Shown one piece after another: positions 41,131 through 48,289 of a stretch of DNA of 64,000 nt (positions are counted from its first letter, which is position 1; each line of letters opens with the position of its first letter). The translations under genes were made by a program, and so were the position numbers. The notes beneath the pieces are model-generated. The model searched no databases, was not told the DNA's origin, and worked only from the letters and a program-made list of their open reading frames with translations. Source of the DNA: Rhodospirillales bacterium (GTDB lineage Bacteria > Pseudomonadota > Alphaproteobacteria > Micavibrionales > Micavibrionaceae); contig JACKJB010000001.1 in assembly GCA_020638155.1 (NCBI GenBank), forward strand, positions 434,001 through 498,000, given 5' to 3'.

Positions 41131-41859
41131 ATGGATATTGTTACAGCTTCAGATTTAATCGATTACGAGCACGCGCTTTCAGAGATGGAGGCGCGTGTTG
41201 CTGCGATCCGTGCCGGGGAAGCGGATGAAATGATCTGGCTGCTGGAACATCCGCCGCTTTACACTGCAGGGACCAGCGCGAAGGCTTCTGACCTGCTGGA
41301 TGCGCGGTTTCCGGTTTATACCGCCGGGCGGGGCGGAGAATATACCTATCACGGGCCGGGGCAGCGCGTGGCCTATGTCATGCTGGATTTGAAGCGCCGC
41401 GCCCAAAGGCGTCATTCCGGCGAAAGCCGGAATCTTCCGGGGCGGGGGCAACAAGATCCCGGCTTTCGCCGGGATGACGGAGGGGCGGTGCCGGATATCA
41501 GGCGCTATGTCTGGCAACTCGAAGAATGGATTATCCGGGCGCTGGCGCGCTTCGAGATTGCCGGGGAGCGCCGGGACGGCCGCATCGGGATCTGGTGCGT
41601 AAGCCCGGACGGGCGCGAAGCCAAGATTGCGGCACTCGGGGTGCGGGTGCGGCGCTGGGTCAGTTATCATGGCGTGGCAATTAATGTCGATCCTGACCTG
41701 TCGCATTTCTCCGGCATCGTTCCCTGCGGCATCCGCGATTACGGGGTGACCTCGATGGCGCAGATGCTAGGGCGCTCTGTGACGATGGCGGAGCTGGATG
41801 AGGCACTTATTGCCTGCTGGGACGAGGTTTTCGACGTGCCGGAAAAAGCCGCCGCCTAG
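41131..41859 (+). CDS. lipB: Octanoyl-[acyl-carrier-protein]-protein N-octanoyltransferase with repeat insertion
   Basis: Transfers octanoyl from ACP to lipoyl domains, the first step of protein lipoylation. 242 residues from the ATG at 41131 (AAGAGA just upstream; an in-frame GTG at 41116 is possible). Family motifs: WLLEHPPLYTAGTSA (35-49), GGEYTYHGPGQRVAYVMLDLKRR (68-90), the catalytic Lys165 in GREAKIAALGVRVRRWVSYHG, and the catalytic Cys199 in FSGIVPCGIRDYGVTSM. Between LDLKRR and PDIRRYVWQLEEWI, residues about 94-116 (HSGESRNLPGRGQQDPGFRR) are translated from a palindromic repeat, an in-frame insertion not expected in this family. All catalytic parts are intact, so the enzyme is probably active. 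Confidence 0.93.
   Translation: MDIVTASDLIDYEHALSEMEARVAAIRAGEADEMIWLLEHPPLYTAGTSAKASDLLDARFPVYTAGRGGEYTYHGPGQRVAYVMLDLKRRAQRRHSGESRNLPGRGQQDPGFRRDDGGAVPDIRRYVWQLEEWIIRALARFEIAGERRDGRIGIWCVSPDGREAKIAALGVRVRRWVSYHGVAINVDPDLSHFSGIVPCGIRDYGVTSMAQMLGRSVTMAELDEALIACWDEVFDVPEKAAA
41411..41478. repeat. Palindromic repeat inserted in frame in lipB
   Basis: 24-base arms GTCATTCCGGCGAAAGCCGG (start) and its near-complement ending in GCCGGGATGAC flank a 20-base centre; two T/C differences separate the arms. Related elements lie between secD and secF (55086) and in the 5' part of the LysM/M23 gene (48303). Confidence 0.9.
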
Positions 41860-41862
41860 CGC

Positions 41863-42237
41863 TTAAAGCCCCAGTTTGATTCTTACGGCATCCACGGCAT
41901 TGTCGGCGATATGTGTTCTGACATCGTGGCAACGGTCTAGCAGGCAATCGCCCTCATGCTGGCGGATGATTTCTTTGGTGCGCGCCGTGATATCCGGCAG
42001 TGCCTGATCGACAGCCTGTTTGAAAATCTGGCTGACATCCTGTAGCCCGGTCAGGGCAGTGCCGATATCGTTTGCCGTGGCGTCGGCGAGGTCTGACAGG
42101 TTTCCTTTATGGGTGCCCAGTTTTCTGGCTGCTTTGTAGGTTTGGAAATGCAGCATAAGAAAGTTGCCATCGAACGGCGGTTCGATAATCAGGCGGTGCG
42201 TTTGCGCGCGGGCTGTTTTTTCTTTGATAATAGCCAT
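41863..42237 (-). CDS. Orphan protein of 124 residues
   Basis: No family recognised. ATG at 42237, with a TTG one codon earlier and only a weak AAAGACAG site. The protein is soluble and helical; the N-terminal part (EKTARAQTHRLIIEPPFDGNF) is followed by amphipathic helices and a C-terminal stretch with two Cys and two His (EGDCLLDRCHDVRTHIADN). It ends 3 bases from the convergent lipB stop, with no terminator between. Confidence 0.6.
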   Translation of the reverse strand: MAIIKEKTARAQTHRLIIEPPFDGNFLMLHFQTYKAARKLGTHKGNLSDLADATANDIGTALTGLQDVSQIFKQAVDQALPDITARTKEIIRQHEGDCLLDRCHDVRTHIADNAVDAVRIKLGL

Positions 42238-42311
42238 CAAAAACTGTCTTTAATATGCTGATTTTGATTACAAAAGCATATGCGGGTCAGGGGGCGCAAG
42301 GAAAAATTATG

Positions 42312-43208
42312 TTAATCTGCGGCCATGTCGGTCAGGTTGGCGGCGATATAGGTGGCGCAATACTGAATCATGTTCTCAATATCGATCTTTAACCTGTTGT
42401 AATTTTTTGATTTTTCTTGCTCTGTTTCGTCCCAGTACAGCCCTTTGTTGATTTCCAGTTGCAGGCTGTGGCGGCCGGTGGCGGGGTTGCTGTAACGGCG
42501 GACCAGTTCGACGCCGCGATAGGGGTTATTAATCGCAACGCTATAGCCTTTGTCCTTCAGGAAATCGCGGATCATGTGGGTGAACTCAAGGGCGCAGCTG
42601 GTGCCGTCACGGTCGCCGAGGACGAAATCCGGCAGAGCGCTGCGGGTGCCGTAGGCCAGAACATGCGATATGCCCCGGCCTTTGGGCATGGAGTGGCAGT
42701 TAATATGCCAGACCTGCCCGAAACGGTAATGGCTCTCCTCGATCAGCGTTTCAAGCTGGGTGTGATACGGGGTGTAATACCGCTCGACCCGGTGGCGGAT
42801 TTCAGCGATGGACAGTTTGCGGTCGTAAACGGCGATACCGGGCTTGACGATCCGGCGGATCAGGCCGATCCCGGCGTGGGAACGCGAGGTCGGGTTGATC
42901 GGGTGCGGCCAGTGGACGCGGTCGTGATCGTCCAGCACATCCGGGTCTATATCGTCTTCGGCGCGGTTGACGTCGATGTAAGTGCGGGGGAACAGGGCGC
43001 AGAGCAGGCTGGCGCCATAGTCGGGGGCGGTGTCGAATAATGTCTCGACATGGTTGTCCTCGGCTTTTTGCAGGATGCGGTGCGGGCAGGCATAGCGAAA
43101 ATCTTCGGGGTATATGCGCCCGCTATGCGGGGAATCCAGGACGAGCGGCACCGGGTTTTGTGGCCGGTAAAGCGTTGTTATGCCGTCATTTGTGATGCTT
43201 TGGGTCAA
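42312..43208 (-). CDS. N-formylglutamate amidohydrolase family protein
   Basis: 298-residue zinc-dependent deformylase-like protein. The N-terminal VPLVLDSPHSGRIYPEDF and ADNHVE-like EDNHVETLFD, then the metal-binding pattern RTYIDVNRAEDDIDPDVLD (about 75-93), and INCHSMPKGRG (about 170-180) are typical of the FGase family, which hydrolyses N-formyl-glutamate in histidine breakdown. No hut genes are adjacent, so a related N-acyl amino acid substrate is equally possible. It is divergent from the orphan at 43287. Confidence 0.9.
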   Translation of the reverse strand: MTQSITNDGITTLYRPQNPVPLVLDSPHSGRIYPEDFRYACPHRILQKAEDNHVETLFDTAPDYGASLLCALFPRTYIDVNRAEDDIDPDVLDDHDRVHWPHPINPTSRSHAGIGLIRRIVKPGIAVYDRKLSIAEIRHRVERYYTPYHTQLETLIEESHYRFGQVWHINCHSMPKGRGISHVLAYGTRSALPDFVLGDRDGTSCALEFTHMIRDFLKDKGYSVAINNPYRGVELVRRYSNPATGRHSLQLEINKGLYWDETEQEKSKNYNRLKIDIENMIQYCATYIAANLTDMAAD

Positions 43209-43225
43209 GACTTACCGCGGTTTTG

Positions 43226-43252
43226 TTGACATAGTACGTTATTTTTTATAAT
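43226..43252 (+). promoter_or_regulatory. Probable promoter of the orphan at 43287
   Basis: TTGACA (43226-43231) and a perfect TATAAT (43247-43252) with a short 15-base spacer, 35 bases before the ATG; AAAGGGAGG precedes the start codon. Confidence 0.55.
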
Positions 43253-43286
43253 TATACGCTGGGCTCAAAAAGGGAGGCGCCGCTTA

Positions 43287-44078
43287 ATGGCCGCAATCAA
43301 AGCTTATTTTTACAAGCTTCGCGAAGATATGCCAGATGTTTGTGAAGGTGTCGATATACGTGGTTATATCGACGGTCTCTGCCGTACCTTTAACAGCAAG
43401 TCTTTGGCCGATATCGATCCTGCAAAACCGCTGCCTGACGGGCCTGTGTATTATTCTGATGCGCCGCGGAACTGCCATGAAAACTCTACGAAATACGAAA
43501 TCGAAGATGCTATTTCCGATTGTTTGCGGCTGTTTGATAAAAAAGGGGCAGCCAAACAGGCGCTGGCCGAATTGATTGCCGACCGGATCATGGCGGACAG
43601 CGAGTTTCGCGGGCGTGTCATGGCGTATAACCGGGTGCCGCAATCCTGGTCCGAGGTGCTTGATCCGATCGATCCGGAAGAGCTGCCGGACCGCGATAAG
43701 CTTGTTGAAATGCTGACCGGGTTGCAGGACCGCGATTTTCGTCATCCTAACAATGCCAGGGGCAAGCGCCATCCGCTAGCACGGATCATGGAAAGCAAAG
43801 TGATAAAGCCGCACGAAAAGCTGGATTTTGTTGCCGATTATTTCATTGGCCGTAAAAAAGGTAATGAAGCGCCGTGGGCGGTCCGTCTGGGCAGCCGGGG
43901 GAATTACACCGAGCTGAACCGGGCGCACTGGCTGGAACAAAATGGCGCGTTTGTGCTGGAAACGGTCGGGGATATCGCCCGCCTGAAAGAGCATTTTACG
44001 GCAACCAACAAGCTCAAGCGCGGGGCGTTTCCTGACCTGCCGCAGCTGGAGCCGGGTGCGCTGAAGCTTGGTCTTTAA
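43287..44078 (+). CDS. Orphan protein of 263 residues
   Basis: No family recognised. It has a strong AAGGGAGG site 10 bases upstream of the ATG and a consensus-like promoter. The protein is soluble, charged and mainly helical with no signal peptide. Cys19 and Cys32 lie near the N-terminus (MPDVCEGVDIRGY, DGLCRTF). The segment APWAVRLGSRGNYTELNRAHWLEQNG near residue 205 looks like the most structured part. A family B repeat separates it from serS. Confidence 0.6.
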   Translation: MAAIKAYFYKLREDMPDVCEGVDIRGYIDGLCRTFNSKSLADIDPAKPLPDGPVYYSDAPRNCHENSTKYEIEDAISDCLRLFDKKGAAKQALAELIADRIMADSEFRGRVMAYNRVPQSWSEVLDPIDPEELPDRDKLVEMLTGLQDRDFRHPNNARGKRHPLARIMESKVIKPHEKLDFVADYFIGRKKGNEAPWAVRLGSRGNYTELNRAHWLEQNGAFVLETVGDIARLKEHFTATNKLKRGAFPDLPQLEPGALKLGL

Positions 44079-44098
44079 CCCAAATACCGTCCTTTCCG

Positions 44099-44262
44099 TT
44101 AAGAATCGGATAAAATCTAACAGTGTCATTTCGAGGCGCAGCCGAGAAATCTCCAGATTGTCGGGAGATCCCTCACATGCGTCCTGCCTTCGCCGAAGCG
44201 TAGCTCCGGCTACGCGCAGGCAGGTCGGGATGACGTCCAAAGGCAAGCTGTACGACTCTTAA
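44099..44262. repeat. Family B palindromic repeat, copy 2, with short terminal inverted repeats
   Basis: The element is bounded by TTAAGAATCGGA (44099-44110) and TACGACTCTTAA (44251-44262), inverted repeats matching at 10 of 12 bases. Inside, 44125-44234 has the GTCATTTCGAGG...TCGGGATGAC arms shared with 26810 and 57686. Unlike those copies, the region between CACATGCGT and TCGGGATGAC is interrupted by a further CCTGCC...GGCAGG palindrome (about 44182-44224). Confidence 0.8.
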
Positions 44263-44375
44263 TTGAAATGACGATTGATACGCTGTTATATTAAAAAATC
44301 CTTGTTTCATAAGGATTTTGCGGTAACATCTGCCGGAAAATGTCAGGTATATATTTGGACAATAGAAGGGCTGTT

Positions 44376-45689
44376 ATGCACGATATCCGCGCGATCCGGG
44401 AAAACCCCGAACGTTTTGATAAAAACTGGGCGCGCCGCGGGCTGGAACCGCAGGCGGAAGCTATCCTGAAGCTGGACGAGGAGCGCCGTTCGGCGCAGAC
44501 CAGCCTGCAGGAGCTGCAATCCGAGCGCAACACGATCTCCAAGGATATCGGGCCGATGAAACGCGAGGGCAAGGATACATCTGCGCTGGAGGAAAAAGTC
44601 TCGGCGATGAAAGCGGAGATGGCTGAATTGGAAGAGCGGGAGAAAACGATTGCCGAGAGCCTGAATCAGCATTTGTCGAGCATCCCGAACTTGCTGGCCG
44701 ATGATGTGCCGGATGGCGCGGATGAAAATGATAACGTCGAAGTGCGGAAATTTGGCGAACCCAAGCGAGGCAATGCAGAGCCGAAAGAGCATTACGAAAT
44801 CGGCGAAGCGCTGGGGATGATGGATTTTGAAACCGCAGCCAAGCTGTCCGGGTCACGATTTGTGATGCTTTCACACGGGATTGCCCGGATGGAACGGGCG
44901 CTGGCGCAGTTTTTTCTTGATACGCATACGATGGAGCATGGCTATATCGAGGTGTCGCCGCCACTTATGGTGAAGGATCATGTACTGTACGGTACGAACC
45001 AGCTTCCGAAATTCGCCGAAGACCTGTTCCGCACGACCGGCGATCACTGGCTGATCCCCACCGCCGAAGTGCCGCTGACCAATATTGTCGCGGACCTGAT
45101 CGTGGACGAAGACTATCTGCCGCGCCGTTATACGGCCTTTACGCCGTGTTTCCGCTCCGAAGCAGGGTCGGCCGGGAAGGATACGCGCGGGATGCTGCGC
45201 CAGCACCAGTTTTACAAGGTCGAAATGGTCAGTGTCACCACGCCCGATAAAAGCGTGGAAGAGCATGAGCGCATGACGCAGTGCGCCGAAGCCGTGCTGA
45301 AGAAGCTGGAGATCCCGTTCCGCACGGTCGTACTGTGCGCCGGGGATACCGGGTTTGGCGCGATGAAGACTTATGATATCGAGGCCTGGCTGCCGGGACA
45401 GCAGACCTACCGCGAGATTTCGAGCTGCTCGAACTGCGGTGATTTCCAGGCCCGGCGGATGAAAGCGCGCTCTCGCCGCAAGGGCGAGAAACAGACCGAT
45501 TTCGTCCATACGCTCAATGGGTCCGGTGTGGCCGTGGGGCGGGCACTGATCGCGGTGATCGAGAATTATTACGATCCCACCGATGGCGGCGTGTTCGTGC
45601 CGGAAGTCCTGAAACCCTATATGGGCGGGCTGGAAAAAATCATGCCGTTATCGAGTAACGATGATGTGTTGCTGAAGGCTAGCGGGTAA
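44376..45689 (+). CDS. serS: Seryl-tRNA synthetase
   Basis: Class II aminoacyl-tRNA synthetase that charges tRNA-Ser and supplies Ser-tRNA-Sec where present. 437 residues from the ATG at 44376 (GAAGGG 5 bases upstream). The N-terminal coiled-coil arm (about 27-110) carries LQELQSERNTISKDIG. Motif 2 is FRSEAGSAGKDTRGMLRQHQFYKVE, and motif 3 is LNGSGVAVGRALIAVIENY (both quoted across domain positions about 255-280 and 378-396). The serine/ATP loop is QTYREISSCSNCGDFQARRM. It begins the conserved serS to secF block. Confidence 0.97.
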   Translation: MHDIRAIRENPERFDKNWARRGLEPQAEAILKLDEERRSAQTSLQELQSERNTISKDIGPMKREGKDTSALEEKVSAMKAEMAELEEREKTIAESLNQHLSSIPNLLADDVPDGADENDNVEVRKFGEPKRGNAEPKEHYEIGEALGMMDFETAAKLSGSRFVMLSHGIARMERALAQFFLDTHTMEHGYIEVSPPLMVKDHVLYGTNQLPKFAEDLFRTTGDHWLIPTAEVPLTNIVADLIVDEDYLPRRYTAFTPCFRSEAGSAGKDTRGMLRQHQFYKVEMVSVTTPDKSVEEHERMTQCAEAVLKKLEIPFRTVVLCAGDTGFGAMKTYDIEAWLPGQQTYREISSCSNCGDFQARRMKARSRRKGEKQTDFVHTLNGSGVAVGRALIAVIENYYDPTDGGVFVPEVLKPYMGGLEKIMPLSSNDDVLLKASG

Positions 45690-45724
45690 GCGGCTGCCGT
45701 TATTGTGACCCCGATCTTAAGCCG

Positions 45725-45779
45725 GAGGAAGCAATCCAGAGAGGTATGGAAAAAACTGGATTATTGCTTCTCTCTTTTT
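45725..45779 (+). terminator. Hairpin downstream of serS
   Basis: GAAGCAATCCAG pairs with CTGGATTATTGCTTC, with a 3-base bulge, followed by TCTCTTTTTA. It should end the serS transcript before the convergent orphan at 45784. Confidence 0.75.
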
Positions 45780-45783
45780 AAAG

Positions 45784-46338
45784 TTAAAATTGCGGGCCGC
45801 GTTTTTTACCAGCCATTTTGTCCGTCATAATCCGGATTGAAAAGCCTTTGTTGATCAGAGATGTGCTGCGATCTGTGACTTCAGTGCCCGTCTGTGTTTC
45901 GCAGCTTTTTGCAAGAAGGCTTAGGCTTTGGGGGCTAAAATTGTCCTGCAGGCTCCTGTTCGGGTTGTCACCAAAAGCGAGATAGCGTTGCCAGCTTTCT
46001 TCCCTGAGTTTGTCGATCGTCTGGAAAAAACATTTGTCCGCGTTGGTCGCAGGCTGTGCGGTATTATCCGGTTCTTCAGCCCATGCATGTTCTGTCCAGA
46101 CCATGGAGGCAATGGCGAACATGACGCCAATCGCCGCTATGGCGGCCCATTTTGTATTGGAGCTGTCTCGCTTGTCACGTGTTTGGCGCTGTTTCAGGAT
46201 TTCCTTGGCAAGCTCTGCCTGCTCTTGCGGCGGTAAAGACTGGAATGCTTCTTTGGTCATGCCTGCAGCGTTCCAGAGGGCATTGTTTTCGCCCCGCGGT
46301 GCAGCGTTTTTATCTGTTTTGGAAATGACTTCACTCAT
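45784..46338 (-). CDS. Two-cysteine exported protein, cluster member 1 (membrane-anchored)
   Basis: 184 residues from the ATG at 46338 (GGGAGG upstream); the longer open frame to 46500 overlaps the neighbour and lacks a site. A cytosolic 62-residue N-terminus contains a possible helix (PPQEQAELAKEILKQRQTR), then a membrane segment or late signal (WAAIAAIGVMFAIASMVW, 64-81), then AWAEE. The exported part has ADKCFFQTIDK (C103), a second Cys146 in AKSCETQTG, and near the end GFSIRIM. This A-D-K/Q-C ... C ... G-x-x-F/I-x-x pattern is shared with the genes at 46407 and 47185. Function unknown. Confidence 0.65.
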   Translation of the reverse strand: MSEVISKTDKNAAPRGENNALWNAAGMTKEAFQSLPPQEQAELAKEILKQRQTRDKRDSSNTKWAAIAAIGVMFAIASMVWTEHAWAEEPDNTAQPATNADKCFFQTIDKLREESWQRYLAFGDNPNRSLQDNFSPQSLSLLAKSCETQTGTEVTDRSTSLINKGFSIRIMTDKMAGKKRGPQF

Positions 46339-46406
46339 AATGATACCTCCCGTGAATATAAAATCGGTTTTTTTATACTCACGCGACGTCTTTATGTCAA
46401 AAACAT

Positions 46407-46763
46407 TTATTCGAACCGGAAAGATACGCCGTTCTGGCTGGTTTCGTAGACGGGGACGTCTTTGAAGCGGCTGAGGTCTGTTTGCGTGGTATCGACGCAC
46501 ATCCGTTTCACATCGGCAAAATTTTTGGCGACGATAGCCGGGAAGCCGCGATTGGCGAAATTCAGTTTAGTTTCATCGATATATTGCTGCACGCATTGAT
46601 CTGCAGGGGTTTCCGGCGGTTCAGGCAGCCGGTCGGCGGTTATGGTGGTGCTAAAGCCAATGGTCAGGGCTGCCAGCGCCCCGCGCGCAGCACCGGTCAG
46701 GCTGGCATTGCCGAAAGCGCTGCTGATGGATGGTTGCTGGTCTGGTCCGGATGTCACGAGCAT
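46407..46763 (-). CDS. Two-cysteine exported protein, cluster member 2
   Basis: 118 residues. A moderately hydrophobic N-terminal segment (ARGALAALTIGFSTTITA, about 26-43) may anchor or export it. The remainder contains PADQCVQQYIDETK (C57), C89 in VKRMCVDTT, and ends SQNGVSFRFE. The A-D-Q-C-V box and the GVxFxFE end match the protein at 47185 and, more weakly, 45784. It lies 68 bases upstream of member 1 on the same strand, with only a weak ribosome site (AGAAAGAG). Confidence 0.62.
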   Translation of the reverse strand: MLVTSGPDQQPSISSAFGNASLTGAARGALAALTIGFSTTITADRLPEPPETPADQCVQQYIDETKLNFANRGFPAIVAKNFADVKRMCVDTTQTDLSRFKDVPVYETSQNGVSFRFE

Positions 46764-46852
46764 AACACACTCTTTCTATTTACATATTTTTGCAAAGTGT
46801 GTGTGTTTTGTCAAGCACTGTCATGTGGCTTGAGCAGACAAAAATCTATGGA

Positions 46853-47059
46853 TTACATGTTGTTACGAATGATATTCGCCGGGTTGCCCAAACCGGGGTG
46901 CCAGCTTCTTTCGCGGCGGAGCTGGTCGCTGTTGGGAACTACAGGCTCAAGGCGCGGATCAACATGGTTGTTGAATGCTTCGGTAGGACGGCGCGGCTCT
47001 TCTTTTTTGCCGTATTCCGTATAATCACTTTTACCGATTTCGTAAGTTGCTACGCCCAT
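46853..47059 (-). CDS. Small polar orphan protein of 68 residues
   Basis: The ATG at 47059 has AGGAG 6 bases upstream. The peptide is soluble, Pro/Arg/Glu-rich and probably disordered: EYGKKEEPRRPTEAFNNHVD, then PRLEPVVPNSDQLRRERSW. No family recognised and no Cys. It sits between members 2 and 3 of the two-cysteine cluster on the same strand, with about 90-125 bases on each side. Confidence 0.55.
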   Translation of the reverse strand: MGVATYEIGKSDYTEYGKKEEPRRPTEAFNNHVDPRLEPVVPNSDQLRRERSWHPGLGNPANIIRNNM

Positions 47060-47184
47060 TTTGAACTCCTGTTAATTTTATTATTTTTATTTATTGATTA
47101 TGATAATAATCAAACTCAATCGGGTTTGTCAAAGATAATAATCAGAATGCTCACTGATTTTTGTGAACAGGAGTGCCCCGAAAG

Positions 47185-47493
47185 CTATTCAAAAATGAAA
47201 TTAACGCCCTGAGCAGGGATCGTGATTTTCGATCCTGGGGTGAGCAGTTTGGGGTCCTGCCCGGTCATTTCTTTGCACTGGCGGGTGGCAATATCAAACA
47301 TGCCGGTGATTTTTCGGTTGTCGCCAAGATAGTCTGTGAGTTTTTTGGTTACCGGTTGCTGCGCATAGCTTTCCAGCATGCCGTAGACGCACTGATCTGC
47401 CTTGTTCCCTGGTTCCATGACAGGATCTGCTTGTGAGGCGGCGCTAAAGGCCAGCAGGACTGAGGCGCTTATGGTTGAGGACAGGTTTTTCAT
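47185..47493 (-). CDS. Two-cysteine periplasmic protein, cluster member 3
   Basis: 102 residues with a clear Sec signal peptide (MKNLSSTISASVLLAFSAASQADP, cleavage likely after SQA) and a good AGGGAG site before the ATG. The mature protein of about 80 residues has KADQCVYGMLES (C35), C73 in ATRQCKEMTG, and ends ITIPAQGVNFIFE. The box ADQCV and end GVxFxFE are the same as in the protein at 46407, which makes distant homology likely. The two Cys could form a disulfide in the periplasm. Function unknown. Confidence 0.68.
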   Translation of the reverse strand: MKNLSSTISASVLLAFSAASQADPVMEPGNKADQCVYGMLESYAQQPVTKKLTDYLGDNRKITGMFDIATRQCKEMTGQDPKLLTPGSKITIPAQGVNFIFE

Positions 47494-47604
47494 GATAGCT
47501 CCCTTTATTCATAATCTTTTGTTTGATCCTGCTTAGGCGTTTTTCTTTGTGCTGTCAAACTTGGGCTTTGCGTTTACGGGAAATGTGGGTAGAATCGAGG
47601 GGTC

Positions 47605-48288
47605 ATGAATTCTGCTGATACCCGTAAAATAAGACTTGTTATGCATCTGCGCTCGATGGGCATTTCGGATACGAATGTGCTTGCGGCGATGGAAAAGGTG
47701 CCGCGTGATGCGTTCATCCCGGCACAGATGCAGGATCAGGCTTATGAAGATATTGCCGTTCCGATCGGGCGGGGACAGACGATCAGCCAGCCTTTTGTTG
47801 TCGCAACGATGACGCAGGCGCTGGAAGTCTCGGACAGGGACAAGGTTTTGGAGATCGGGACCGGGTCCGGGTACCAGTGCTGTGTGCTCGCCCATCTATG
47901 CCGCCGGGTTTATAGTATTGAGCGGCATAAACCGTTATTGCTGCAGGCGGAGAAGATGTTTGATTTTCTTAAGCTTCGCAATATTACCGCGATTGCTGGG
48001 GATGGGATGAAGGGCTGGCCGGGTCAGGCGCCGTTTGACAAGATTATATGCACGGCCTGTGCGCCGGGAGATCCGCCTGCGGCGCTGCTGGACCAGCTCA
48101 AGATCGGCGGGATTATGGTGATCCCGGTTGCGACCGGGGAGCAGCAGGTTCTGCGGCGCTACAAAAAAGAGGGTGAGGATACGTTCGCTGTCAAGGACCT
48201 GATGCCGGTACGGTTTGTGCCGTTGCTGCCGAACCTTGCCCCGGCAAGCGAGAATGCGGATGATGAATATGGTTTTGCTGCCGGGTAA
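47605..48288 (+). CDS. pcm: Protein-L-isoaspartate O-methyltransferase
   Basis: S-adenosylmethionine-dependent enzyme that methylates isoaspartyl residues in damaged proteins so that they can revert to aspartate. 227 residues. Family motifs: VPRDAFIPAQMQDQAYEDIAVPIGRGQTISQPFVVATMTQAL (quoted in part: YEDIAVPIGRGQTISQP), the SAM loop VLEIGTGSGYQCCVLA, and IICTACAPGDPPAALLDQLKIGG. It normally follows serS-surE; here surE is absent from that place. It is followed by one base and the start of the LysM/M23 gene, implying translational coupling. Confidence 0.96.
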   Translation: MNSADTRKIRLVMHLRSMGISDTNVLAAMEKVPRDAFIPAQMQDQAYEDIAVPIGRGQTISQPFVVATMTQALEVSDRDKVLEIGTGSGYQCCVLAHLCRRVYSIERHKPLLLQAEKMFDFLKLRNITAIAGDGMKGWPGQAPFDKIICTACAPGDPPAALLDQLKIGGIMVIPVATGEQQVLRRYKKEGEDTFAVKDLMPVRFVPLLPNLAPASENADDEYGFAAG

Positions 48289-48289
48289 A

